Shown piece by piece: positions 52,211 through 60,177 of a stretch of DNA of 64,000 bases. This stretch comes from Alcanivorax sp. (GTDB lineage: Bacteria; Pseudomonadota; Gammaproteobacteria; Pseudomonadales; Alcanivoracaceae). Every line of letters begins with the position of its first letter. Positions within the stretch are counted from its first letter, which is position 1. The stretch covers positions 310,001-374,000 of the forward strand of contig NZ_CP051240.1 in assembly GCF_017794965.1 (NCBI RefSeq), in the 5' to 3' direction. The notes under the pieces are model-generated. The model saw only the letters and a list, made by a program, of their open reading frames with translations. It searched no databases and was not told the origin of the DNA. The position numbers and the translations under genes are program-made.

Positions 52211-52382
52211 AGGAGCGGCGTTCGCTATGCCCTCCGGGTGCGGCCGCGATCCGCTCGCGTTTTCGCACCGGAACTGCCGCTCCGTCAAAACAGGAGGTCC
52301 TTTGCTTTGTGGGAGCTTGCTTGCAAGCGAATCTATCCTCACCCAGGTTTGGCCCCCTTCGCGTGCAAGCACGCTCCCACAG
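52211..52382. repeat. Two REP-like inverted pairs in the 52132-52464 gap
   Basis: The first pair is AGGAGCGGCGTTCGC (52211) with GAACTGCCGCTCC (52271). The second is TGTGGGAGCTTGCTTGCAAG (from 52308) with its inverse ending CGCTCCCACAG at 52382. No gene is seen in this 333-bp gap. Confidence 0.8.
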
Positions 52383-52464
52383 TTATAGATGAGGCAGCAG
52401 TGTTTCATTGGTAACAGGCACGCTCCCGAGAATAGTGGGGGCGGTCAGCGTGAAACGGGCGTGC

Positions 52465-53520
52465 TTAATGAAGTGCTCGGTGGATGGGTAACGTGATGGG
52501 TTCGGGCAGGACGCCCAACCGTGCCAGCTGCTCCAGCACCAGATCCACGGTAATGCTTTGCAGGCAGGGATAGCTGTCCAGTGCGCAGCTGTTGCGTTCA
52601 CAATCTTCGCGGCAAGGTTGACGGCGCAGGCTGACCGCCTTGCCGGATAACGGCGCCCACAGCCTGTCGTCGGTGGGGCCGAACAGGGCAACCGTGGGCA
52701 GACCGCAGGCCGCGGCCAGATGCATGGGGCCGCTGTCATTGCCCACATAGCCCTGGCTGCTGTGACACAGTGCCACCAGTCCTGCCAGCCCGAGCTGGTC
52801 GCAAAGATCGGGTACCGGATCGCTGAGGAAGCTCTGCACACGTTTGATCTGGGCACGATCCTTGTGCCCCGCGCCAATCAGTACAGGCACACATCCACAG
52901 CGTCGCAGCCGTTGGCAGAGGCTGGCAAACTGCTCCGGGTGCCACATCTTGTAGGTCTTGGTGGCGCCGGCATGAATCAGTACCCGCGGTCCGGCAGGCA
53001 GCTCCCGGGAGACGACCTGCAGTTGCTGCTCGCCCACGTCATTGCTGGTCAGGGGCAGATAGTGAGCCGGTGCTCGCGCGGCGGGCAGACTGAGGCTGCC
53101 GTAGCCGTTCCAGCGGTGTCCGCTCCATTGTGGTTCGCGTATATCATTATAAAACCAGGCGGCGTGCCGGCGGGGTGGTCCCACCCGTCGTGGGGCGCCA
53201 CAGAGCCGGGCCAGCGTGGCCGATTTCTGTTCTCCTTCCACATCGATAACCACATCGGCGCGGAACTGCCGCATTGCGCGCACAAAACCCAGATAACTGA
53301 CTATCCGGCGTAGTAACGGCTGGGAGGTGGCCAGGCTTGTTTCCGGGTAGAACAGCAGGCGCGTTTCCCCGGGAAGGCTGAGTGACACCAGAGACGCATA
53401 CCGCTCGCTGGTCACCAGCAGCGACTCGGGGTGCGCACTGAGCATGGCCTTGAGGTGAGGCAGGGCGATCAGCAGGTTGCCCATGTGGCTGCAGGGAAAA
53501 AGAATCAGGTGCCGGGACAT
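52465..53520 (-). CDS. Glycosyltransferase family 9 (heptosyltransferase-like)
   Basis: This 351-aa GT-B enzyme has the N-terminal acceptor domain and the C-terminal nucleotide-sugar domain with VLIHAGATKTYKMWHPEQF and YVGNDSGPMHLAAACGLPTVALFGPTDDRLWAP, the GT9 signature (D-S-G-P-x-H). It probably adds heptose or a related sugar to lipopolysaccharide or another surface glycan. A four-cysteine cluster near the C-terminus (CREDCERNSC, YPC) is found in several heptosyltransferases. The ATG at 53520 is used; upstream codons of the open frame have no family similarity. Confidence 0.88.
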   Translation of the reverse strand: MSRHLILFPCSHMGNLLIALPHLKAMLSAHPESLLVTSERYASLVSLSLPGETRLLFYPETSLATSQPLLRRIVSYLGFVRAMRQFRADVVIDVEGEQKSATLARLCGAPRRVGPPRRHAAWFYNDIREPQWSGHRWNGYGSLSLPAARAPAHYLPLTSNDVGEQQLQVVSRELPAGPRVLIHAGATKTYKMWHPEQFASLCQRLRRCGCVPVLIGAGHKDRAQIKRVQSFLSDPVPDLCDQLGLAGLVALCHSSQGYVGNDSGPMHLAAACGLPTVALFGPTDDRLWAPLSGKAVSLRRQPCREDCERNSCALDSYPCLQSITVDLVLEQLARLGVLPEPITLPIHRALH

Positions 53521-53596
53521 ATCCGTTGTGGCGCTGTTATCCGTAACATGAAGGGTCAGCCTAGGAGGGGGGTGTGACGGCAGGATGACAACGGGA

Positions 53597-54145
53597 GACG
53601 CTGCACGCATCAAGCTACAACGCGGATCACTGCCTGCAGCAATCTGCCATATTGAAGCCGCGCTCAGAGTCTGGGCTCGGCTTTTTTGTAGCTTCTAGAG
53701 ATGGCGATCCAACGCATTCGAATTGCGCTTCTGGAATCCTTACCTCGCTTAGGCTCGGATCGCGAGCAGGCTCGCTCCTACAGCGGCTTCGTAGAAAGGC
53801 TGGAAAAGCCGGGAGCTTTCCCTCTGCCGTCCCAGAGTGTCATGAAGGTCCTGAGGAAGAGGAGGCGCTTTCTCTTGCGGGAGCTCTCTGTGCTCGTCAG
53901 GGTATGCTTGCAAGCGAATAGCCCTTTCCGCACCAACATTCGCCTGCAAGCAGGCTCCCACGGGACAGGCATCTGCGAGAGTCAAAATGTGGCGGTGAAA
54001 TCCTGTTCCCCTAAACAGAGAAACCCGCCGGCTTGCCAGCCTGGCGGGTTTCGGACTTAGCTAAATCAAACTGTGGGACAGCAGTGGGAGCTTTCCCGGC
54101 TTTTCCAATTCAAGCGCTAGCTTGATGCGTGTTGCGTCAGGCGTC
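53597..54145. repeat. Mosaic heptad-arm element N spanning a gene-free gap
   Basis: The left arm is GACGCTG, CACGCAT, CAAGCTA, CAACGCG (53597-53624). The right arm (54118-54145), read on the minus strand, is GACGCCT, GACGCAA, CACGCAT, CAAGCTA. Different heptamer words thus occur in one array. Between the arms lie a terminator-like hairpin with T6 (53656-53688), REP-like words at 53758-53785 and 53901-53962, and a GAAACCCGCC/GGCGGGTTTC hairpin at 54020-54052 that may end the PhaC-like gene. The 616-bp gap (53521-54136) has no credible gene. The right arm supplies the stop and last codons of that gene. Confidence 0.8.
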
Positions 54146-55273
54146 TCTTTCAATCAACCAATCGGCAATCTTGCCCCAGCTCTGCTTTTGGGCTGCGTTG
54201 CTGCCAAGGATGCCCATATGACCGCCATCAATGGTCATGAAGGTTTTGTCCTTGCTGCGAATCAGCGGCTCCATGGCGTGGCTGCAATCGCGGGTGACAA
54301 TCGGGTCATTCGCGCCAGTGATGTTCAGTACATTGGCGGTCACCTTGCTCAGGTGTCCCTGGCTGCCTTCCATGGGCAGATTGCCGCCGGCAACCACATT
54401 GTCTGTCCAGAGATAGCGCACGATGTCCTGAATCACGCCACCAGGGTAGGCCACCATGTCATCCAGGAAGGCTCCGTTGGTGGCGTGGGCGGTAACAAAT
54501 TCCCGGTCATGCAGGTTTTTTACCAGGTTCAGGTAACCCTGCAGGCTGCCCACCGGATTGGTGAGCTTGAAAGCGAGGCTGTTCATCCAGCCCGGAGAGC
54601 GTAGCAGTCTTGCCGGCACATTATGGATGCGCAGGCCGGTGCGACTGCGAATCCATTTGGCGCGGCGGCTCAAGCGCTGATACTGCACCCCGAGGGCCCC
54701 ATTGCGATGGTAGTCGCAAGGGGCGCCCAGCAGTACCAGGTTACGGATGTCCGGGTCGTTGCCGAGGGCGGTGTAGCACAGGCTGAACAGCCCGCCAAAG
54801 CTCCAGCCATGCAGACTCAGTTGCTGTTGGCCGCTGTGCTGGCGGACCTGCACCAGCAGCTTGGGAAGATAATCGGCGAAGTAGCTACTCAGGTTCAGGT
54901 GGTTGTGATATTTGCCGGGACGGCCCCAGTCGACCATATACAGCTCAAATCCCCGTGCGCGCAGATAGCGAACAAGGCTGCGTTGCGGGAACAGATCATA
55001 GATCAGCATATTCACTGCCAGCGGCGCCACCAGCACCAGCGGAGTGCGCTGCGCGGTCTGGCTCACAGGCATGATGGTGCCATCACCTAGCGGGATCGCC
55101 TTTTCCTGCAGCGGCGGGTAGTAGCGCAGTTTGACCAGGCCGTCGTCGAACAGAGTGTCGAACGGGGTTTTCTCTGCCTGACTCAACTGGTCGGACGCGA
55201 ACAGGCGGGCACGGCCATTTTCAAGGCGGTGGCGCCAGGGTCGGGTCTTTTGTTGCAGGGCTTCGGTGAGCAT
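54137..55273 (-). CDS. PhaC-related alpha/beta hydrolase with serine nucleophile
   Basis: The 378-aa protein resembles class III/PhaC-type polyhydroxyalkanoate synthases over its length: PLVLVAPLAVNMLIYDLFPQRSLVRYLRARGFELYMVDWG and a C-terminal TGANDPIVT and DGGHMGILGS, with the Asp and His of the triad. The nucleophile elbow is GWSFGG with Ser158, where true PHA synthases have Cys. It may therefore act as an esterase or depolymerase-like enzyme, or retain synthase activity; this needs enzyme data. There is no phasin or phaA/phaB next to it. Confidence 0.75.
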   Translation of the reverse strand: MLTEALQQKTRPWRHRLENGRARLFASDQLSQAEKTPFDTLFDDGLVKLRYYPPLQEKAIPLGDGTIMPVSQTAQRTPLVLVAPLAVNMLIYDLFPQRSLVRYLRARGFELYMVDWGRPGKYHNHLNLSSYFADYLPKLLVQVRQHSGQQQLSLHGWSFGGLFSLCYTALGNDPDIRNLVLLGAPCDYHRNGALGVQYQRLSRRAKWIRSRTGLRIHNVPARLLRSPGWMNSLAFKLTNPVGSLQGYLNLVKNLHDREFVTAHATNGAFLDDMVAYPGGVIQDIVRYLWTDNVVAGGNLPMEGSQGHLSKVTANVLNITGANDPIVTRDCSHAMEPLIRSKDKTFMTIDGGHMGILGSNAAQKQSWGKIADWLIERDA

Positions 55274-55426
55274 GGGTCATACCGGCGTTATGGGTTGGGC
55301 CGGACATTGTATGCAAGATGGAGGGCGGTGCACTCGCCGTACGGACAGTTCCTGGCGGCGGGGAAGACACCCGTCACAGGGCGGTCATTGACTGTGACGG
55401 GGGAGCGGGTGAGCCCGCCAACGGGG

Positions 55427-56287
55427 TTATTGAAAGCTGCCCAGCTTGCTGCGCACCTGGGTGAGGCTGCCGGCCTTGAGTTCACTTTCGAAACTGGCCT
55501 TGCCTTCCGGGAACAGCAATACCACGGTAGAACCCAGCAAAAAGCGCCCCAATTCATCGCCTTTCTGGAGGGTGATGGGCTGGGTGCGCTGGTAGTCGGT
55601 GGTCTGGACTTCGCGGGGCAGCGGGCAGACCTGGCCAGAGAAGACCGTTTCGATGCCCGCCACGATCATGGCGCCCACCAGAATCACCGCCATGGGGCCG
55701 TTATCCGTGTCGAAGATGCACACCAGCCGCTCGTTACGGGCGAACAGGTTGGGCACCCCATTGGCGGTGGCTTCATTCACAGAAAACAGGTCGCCGGGTA
55801 CGTAGCGGGTTTCGCGCAGGGTGCCGGTGAATGGCATGTGGACGCGATGGTAATCCCGGGGTGACAGGTAAATGGTGGCGAACTGGCCGTTGGTAAATTC
55901 GCTGGCCAGGGCGCTGTCGCCGCCCACCAGATCATACAGGGAGTAGTCATGCCCCTTGGCCTGGAACACCTGGTTGGCGCGGATGGCGCCCAGCTGGCTG
56001 ACCGCCCCATCCGCCGGGCAGGCGATGTCGTTCACCGCATCGGCTTCCAGTGGGCGGGCATCCGCTTTCAGGGCGCGGGTAAAGAAAGCATTGAAAGTGG
56101 GGAACTGGTCCGGATCCTGAATCTCGGCCTCGGACAGGTCAATGCCGAAGCGTTTCATGAACTGGTTGATGAAGGTGGTCTTGATCCACGGCACCTCACT
56201 ACGGGCCAGCATGCCGACCAGACGGGAAAGTCCGTGCTGGGGAACCAGATACTGCAGAATCACAAAAAGCTTGTCGCGTAGGCTCAA
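55427..56287 (-). CDS. psd: Phosphatidylserine decarboxylase proenzyme
   Basis: Psd makes phosphatidylethanolamine at the inner membrane and self-cleaves to form a pyruvoyl group. The 286-aa protein has YLSPRDYHRVHMP, PGDLFSVNE, LFARNERLVCIFDT and the cleavage motif LGST (between Gly252 and Ser253). The start is the TTG at 56287, with AAGGA 8 nt upstream and a product (SLRDKLFVILQYLVPQHGLSRL) matching the E. coli N-terminus; the open frame to 56482 is not used. Confidence 0.95.
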   Translation of the reverse strand: MSLRDKLFVILQYLVPQHGLSRLVGMLARSEVPWIKTTFINQFMKRFGIDLSEAEIQDPDQFPTFNAFFTRALKADARPLEADAVNDIACPADGAVSQLGAIRANQVFQAKGHDYSLYDLVGGDSALASEFTNGQFATIYLSPRDYHRVHMPFTGTLRETRYVPGDLFSVNEATANGVPNLFARNERLVCIFDTDNGPMAVILVGAMIVAGIETVFSGQVCPLPREVQTTDYQRTQPITLQKGDELGRFLLGSTVVLLFPEGKASFESELKAGSLTQVRSKLGSFQ

Positions 56288-56340
56288 GGTGTTGTCCTTG
56301 TGGTTGCGTGGTTGTGGACGCGCTGCTCGCCGGGACCGGA

Positions 56341-57156
56341 TTATTCCGGTTTCTCCACCGGGGTGTCCGGGTGATTGCCCCATTCCGCCCAGGAGCCGGC
56401 GTAGCCCCGCAGGCGCGGATAGCCGAGGATCTTGCCCACCAGCCAGGAAAAGCTGGAGCGGTGATGAGTCTGGCAGTGGCAAATCACTTCCTTGTCCGGC
56501 GTAATGCCGCGGGCTTCCAGTTCAGCGCGGATCTCGTCCAGCGGGCGCAGGCGCAGGTTGTTGCTGCGATCCATGGCCTCGGTCCATTCGTAGTGGATGG
56601 CGCCGGGGATATGACCTGCCTTCTGGGCGAAGGCGCGCACACCGGCGTATTCCTCTTCGGAGCGGGAGTCCCACAGGGCCAGGGCCGGGTTGTCGAAGTT
56701 CTTGAGCAGGTAGTCCAGATGCACTTCGGTGAGCGGGTCATGCTCACCGACTTCGTAGTCGCTGGGCTCAGGCTCCGGGGACTCGCTGCTGGTGGGGTGC
56801 CCCTCGGCCAGCCAGGCGTGGATACCACCGTTCAGATAGCTGTAGTGTTTGTGGCCAATGGCATCCAGGGTCCACAGCAGGCGCCCGGCCCAGCCGCCGC
56901 CCTCATCATCGTAGGCCACCACATGGGTGTCCGGGGTCAGCCCCAGGCTGGAGAACAGATCCCCCAGCGCATCGTCACTGGGAATCATCCCCGGCGCCGG
57001 CTGGGCGCCGCTCTGCAACCGCTTGAAATCCAGATGAATCGCCCCGGGCACATGGGCCTGCACGTAGATGGAGGGCTTGCTCAGATCAATGATCAGCAGC
57101 TTGTCATCGTCAAGATGCCTGGCGAGTTCGGCGGGTTCTAGCAGTAGAGGGAGCAT
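56341..57156 (-). CDS. Rhodanese-type sulfurtransferase, two domains
   Basis: This 271-aa protein has two rhodanese domains. The N-terminal one is inactive-like (DDEGGGWAGRLLW, no Cys). The C-terminal one has the active-site cysteine loop CQTHHRSS after DSRSEEEYAGVRAF. It resembles thiosulfate or 3-mercaptopyruvate sulfurtransferases. It lies just upstream of psd on the same strand, 53 nt away, the same neighbourhood as in Pseudomonas. Confidence 0.9.
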   Translation of the reverse strand: MLPLLLEPAELARHLDDDKLLIIDLSKPSIYVQAHVPGAIHLDFKRLQSGAQPAPGMIPSDDALGDLFSSLGLTPDTHVVAYDDEGGGWAGRLLWTLDAIGHKHYSYLNGGIHAWLAEGHPTSSESPEPEPSDYEVGEHDPLTEVHLDYLLKNFDNPALALWDSRSEEEYAGVRAFAQKAGHIPGAIHYEWTEAMDRSNNLRLRPLDEIRAELEARGITPDKEVICHCQTHHRSSFSWLVGKILGYPRLRGYAGSWAEWGNHPDTPVEKPE

Positions 57157-57164
57157 AAGAAGGC

Positions 57165-57259
57165 AATGAATAGTTAATAATGAATAATGAATAATGAATA
57201 GCGAAACAACTTCGCGAAGCGAAGTCCAATTATTAACTATTCATTATTCATTATTAACT
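57165..57259. repeat. Heptad-arm inverted repeat O (AATGAAT words)
   Basis: The left arm is AATGAAT, AGTTAAT, AATGAAT, AATGAAT, AATGAAT from 57165 to 57199. The right arm is ATTAACT, ATTCATT, ATTCATT, ATTAACT from 57232 to 57259. The arms share a 22-bp inverse stretch. The centre has CTTCGCGAAGCGAAG. The right arm ends 4 nt before the rsgA stop. Confidence 0.93.
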
Positions 57260-57262
57260 GGT

Positions 57263-58333
57263 TCACTGGTACCTCTCCCGCCCTTCCTCATCCAGCGTAT
57301 CGGCGATCTGGTAGAAGTTTTCCAGCCGTTCTTCGCTGATGGCGCCGCTGTCGGCGGCTTCGAGGAAGGCGCAGCCGGGTTCGTTGCGGTGGGAGCAGTT
57401 GCGGAATTTGCAGTGGCCGGCCAGTTCGGAGAGTTCCCGGTAGCCGTGCAGCAGTTCGTCCTCGCTGATGTGCCAGAGGCCGAATTCGCGGATGCCGGGG
57501 GAGTCGATCAGTTCGCCGCCGGTGGGCAGGTGGAATAGGCGGGCGGTGACGGTGGTGTGCTGGCCCAGACCTGAGGTGCTGGACAGATCGCCCACATCCA
57601 GTGCCGCTTCCGGCAGGACCGCATTCACCAGCGACGATTTGCCGACACCGGATTGCCCCACAAACACGCTGATCTTGCCCTTGAGGATCTCGTGCAGCGG
57701 CGCCAGGCCGTTGTGGTCATGGGCGCTGAGCTCCAGTACCGGGTAATCCAGCGCTTCATACATGGCTTTCAGTTCGTCGATAAAGGGGCGAAGCTCTTCG
57801 TCAATCAGGTCGGCCTTGTTGAGCACCAGGGTAGCCGGGATGCCAGATAATTCCGCTGCCACCAGATAACGGTCCAGCAGGGTGCTGGACGGGGTGGGCA
57901 GGGGCGCGAACACCACCAGCATTTGTTCCACGTTGGCGGCCACCGGCTTCAGGTTGCCGTAGGGGTCCGGGCGTTTGAGAACTGTATCGCGGGGATCGAT
58001 GGCCACCACCACGCCCAGTCCCTCACTCTTGGGTGGCTGCCAGATGACCCGGTCGCCCACCACCAGTTGTTCCAGGGTGGCGCGGAAGTGACAGCGGCGG
58101 CTTTCGCCATCGGCGCTTTCCACTTGCACCTGCTGGCCAAAGTGGGCGGTGATAATGCCCTGCTGCTCGTCGCCCAGGTCGTCTGCCACCAGCTCTTCCA
58201 GCTGGTCGTTGCGTTTCTGGGCGCGTTCGCGCTTCTCTGCCTGGATCTTTTCAATGCGCCAGCGCTGGCGGCGGTTGAGTTTACGTTTGGCCACGGTGGT
58301 ATGGGTATCATTCCGGTATTGGGTTGGGGCCAT
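57263..58333 (-). CDS. rsgA: Small ribosomal subunit biogenesis GTPase RsgA
   Basis: RsgA is the circularly permuted GTPase that checks 30S maturation. The 356-aa protein has an OB-fold N-domain (HFRATLEQLVVGDRVIW), G4 NKADLID, G1 GQSGVGKSSL, G3 DSPGI and the C-terminal zinc knuckle (CKFRNCSHRNEPGC). The order G4-G1-G3 is the permuted hallmark. The start may be the ATG at 58333 or the GTG at 58294; neither has a clear ribosome site. Confidence 0.96.
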   Translation of the reverse strand: MAPTQYRNDTHTTVAKRKLNRRQRWRIEKIQAEKRERAQKRNDQLEELVADDLGDEQQGIITAHFGQQVQVESADGESRRCHFRATLEQLVVGDRVIWQPPKSEGLGVVVAIDPRDTVLKRPDPYGNLKPVAANVEQMLVVFAPLPTPSSTLLDRYLVAAELSGIPATLVLNKADLIDEELRPFIDELKAMYEALDYPVLELSAHDHNGLAPLHEILKGKISVFVGQSGVGKSSLVNAVLPEAALDVGDLSSTSGLGQHTTVTARLFHLPTGGELIDSPGIREFGLWHISEDELLHGYRELSELAGHCKFRNCSHRNEPGCAFLEAADSGAISEERLENFYQIADTLDEEGRERYQ

Positions 58334-58376
58334 GCTACCATGCGGTCACAGCCACCGCGTAGCCAAGAGACAAGCC

Positions 58377-58922
58377 ATGACCGACAAGCGCAACAATCTG
58401 ATCTGGATCGATCTGGAAATGACCGGCCTGAGCCCGGAGAACGATCGCATCATCGAAATCGCTACCATCGTCACCGATTCCCAGCTCAATGTGCTGGCAG
58501 AAGGGCCGGTGCTGGCGGTGCATCAGAGTGATGAGCTGCTGGACGCCATGGACGAGTGGAATACCGAGCACCACAACAATTCCGGTCTGGTGAAGCGGGT
58601 GCAGGAAAGCCGCATCAGCGAGATGCAGGCCCAGGCCCAGACTATCGACTTCCTGAAAGAATACGTGGAACCGGGCATGTCCCCCATGTGCGGCAACAGC
58701 ATCTGCCAGGATCGCCGTTTCATGGCCAACTACATGCAGGAACTGGAAGCGTTCTTCCATTACCGCAATCTGGATGTGTCCACCCTGAAGGAACTGGCGC
58801 GGCGCTGGAAGCCGGAAATCCTGGAAGGCTTCAAGAAGGAAGGCAAGCATCTGGCGCTGGACGACATCCGTGAATCCATCGCCGAGCTGAAGTACTACCG
58901 CGAGCATTTTATTGGCTGTTGA
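58377..58922 (+). CDS. orn: Oligoribonuclease
   Basis: Orn degrades very short RNAs, including pGpG from cyclic di-GMP breakdown. The 181-aa DEDDh exonuclease has WIDLEMTGLSPENDRIIEIA (first two acidic ligands), CGNSICQDRRFM and the HLALDDIRESI segment with the third acidic and His ligand. The ATG at 58377 gives the exact family start. It is divergent from rsgA, the usual arrangement. Confidence 0.97.
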   Translation: MTDKRNNLIWIDLEMTGLSPENDRIIEIATIVTDSQLNVLAEGPVLAVHQSDELLDAMDEWNTEHHNNSGLVKRVQESRISEMQAQAQTIDFLKEYVEPGMSPMCGNSICQDRRFMANYMQELEAFFHYRNLDVSTLKELARRWKPEILEGFKKEGKHLALDDIRESIAELKYYREHFIGC

Positions 58923-58950
58923 AGCTTGTACGCGGCTCGCAAAATTTTCG

Positions 58951-59036
58951 CCGTAGGAGCGGCGCTTGAGCCGCGAACAGCCTTACTTCGGAATCCTCGC
59001 TACGCTCGATTCGCGGCTCAAGCGCCGCTCCTACGG
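58951..59036. repeat. REP-like inverted pair between orn and queG
   Basis: CCGTAGGAGCGGCGCTTGAG (from 58951) and its perfect 27-nt inverse ending at 59036 are 32 nt apart. The word is of the Pseudomonas GTAGGAGCGGC REP type. It lies between the 3' ends of orn and queG, so could end both transcripts. Confidence 0.9.
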
Positions 59037-59045
59037 GGGGTCATT

Positions 59046-60095
59046 TTAGGTCGCGATGTGCTGCTCCAGCGCCCACTGCACATGTTCCTGCACGGTGTCA
59101 TCCGGGTAATCGCGTCTTTCTTCCAGCGCCTGGATAACGTCCTCTGACGTGGGGGCATTGCCCAGTGCTACCGCAATATTCCTCAGCCATTTTTCATAGC
59201 CTGCACGACGGATCGCCGACCCGGCGGTGCGTTCCAGAAACTCTTCCTCATTCCATCCGAATAGCGTGACAAGATCACTGTCGCCCAGGCCGTGGCGAGG
59301 GTGGAAATCGGTCTCGCCGGTGTGTCGGGCGTAGCGGTTCCAGGGGCACATCAGCTGGCAGTCGTCGCAGCCGAAGATGCGGTTGCCGATGTCGCGGCGC
59401 AGGTCCTCAGGGATGCTGCCATCGTGTTCGATGGTCAGGTAGGAAATGCAGCGCCGGGCGTCCAGTTGGTAGGGCGCGACAATCGCATCGGTGGGGCAGA
59501 CGGTGATGCAGGCCTTGCACTTGCCGCAGTGGTCCTCGCCGGGCTCGTCGACCGGCAGGGGGATGTCCGTGTAGATTTCGCCAAGGAAAAACCAACTGCC
59601 GGCTTCCCGGTTCAGCACCAGGGTGTGTTTGCCTTGCCAGCCGAGACCGGCCTTGGCTGCCAAGGGCTTTTCCATCACCGGCGCGCTGTCCACAAAGGCG
59701 CGGGCCAGCTCGCTGTCGCCCACTTCCGCGCGAATTTTTGCCGCCAGGGTAGCCAGCCGCTTGCGAATCAATTTGTGGTAATCACGGCCCAGGGCATAGC
59801 GGGACACATAGGCCTTGTCCTTCTCCTGTAGCATCTTCACCGGCGCGGTGTCCGGTGGCAGGTAATCCATGCGTGCGGAAATCACCCGCAGGGTGCCGGG
59901 TTCCAGTTCGGCAGGCCGATAACGCTTGTGGCCATGGGCGGCCATCCATTCCATCTGCCCCTGATAGCCGGCTTCCAGCCAGGCCTTCAGCGCCGCTTCG
60001 GCGGCGGACAGGTCGGTATCGGCAATACCGATCTGCTGGAAGCCGAGTTCGCGGCCCCATTGCTGGATTTTGTCCTTGAGCTGATGCAGATCCAT
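59046..60095 (-). CDS. queG: Epoxyqueuosine reductase
   Basis: QueG reduces epoxyqueuosine to queuosine in tRNA using cobalamin and two 4Fe-4S clusters. The 349-aa protein has the substrate-binding part (DSAPVMEKPLAAKAGLGWQGKHT) and the cluster cysteines CGKCKACITVCPTDAI and CDDCQLMCPWN, then a HEAT-like C-terminus (NAPTSEDVIQALEERRDYPDD). ATG 60095 is chosen, which removes the segment overlapping the divergent nnr promoter. Confidence 0.95.
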   Translation of the reverse strand: MDLHQLKDKIQQWGRELGFQQIGIADTDLSAAEAALKAWLEAGYQGQMEWMAAHGHKRYRPAELEPGTLRVISARMDYLPPDTAPVKMLQEKDKAYVSRYALGRDYHKLIRKRLATLAAKIRAEVGDSELARAFVDSAPVMEKPLAAKAGLGWQGKHTLVLNREAGSWFFLGEIYTDIPLPVDEPGEDHCGKCKACITVCPTDAIVAPYQLDARRCISYLTIEHDGSIPEDLRRDIGNRIFGCDDCQLMCPWNRYARHTGETDFHPRHGLGDSDLVTLFGWNEEEFLERTAGSAIRRAGYEKWLRNIAVALGNAPTSEDVIQALEERRDYPDDTVQEHVQWALEQHIAT

Positions 60096-60100
60096 GGGTT

Positions 60101-60158
60101 TCTGAACGGCGGGGTCCCGTGGGTATAATGGCGTAAATTCCTGTACGCAAGAGCGTAC
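60101..60158 (+). promoter_or_regulatory. nnr promoter and leader inverted repeat
   Basis: A perfect TATAAT (60124-60129) is preceded by TCTGAA at 60101 with 17-nt spacing. Downstream, GTACGC-aaga-GCGTAC (60143-60158) forms a 6-bp hairpin in the leader. AAGGAT lies just before the nnr ATG. Confidence 0.6.
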
Positions 60159-60177
60159 CGCAAAGGCGAAGGATAAC

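Noticed and set aside
53701..54060. 119-codon open frame in the gene-free gap
   Set aside because: It is composed of REP-like words and hairpin DNA; the translation is low in family-like features and has no good start site.
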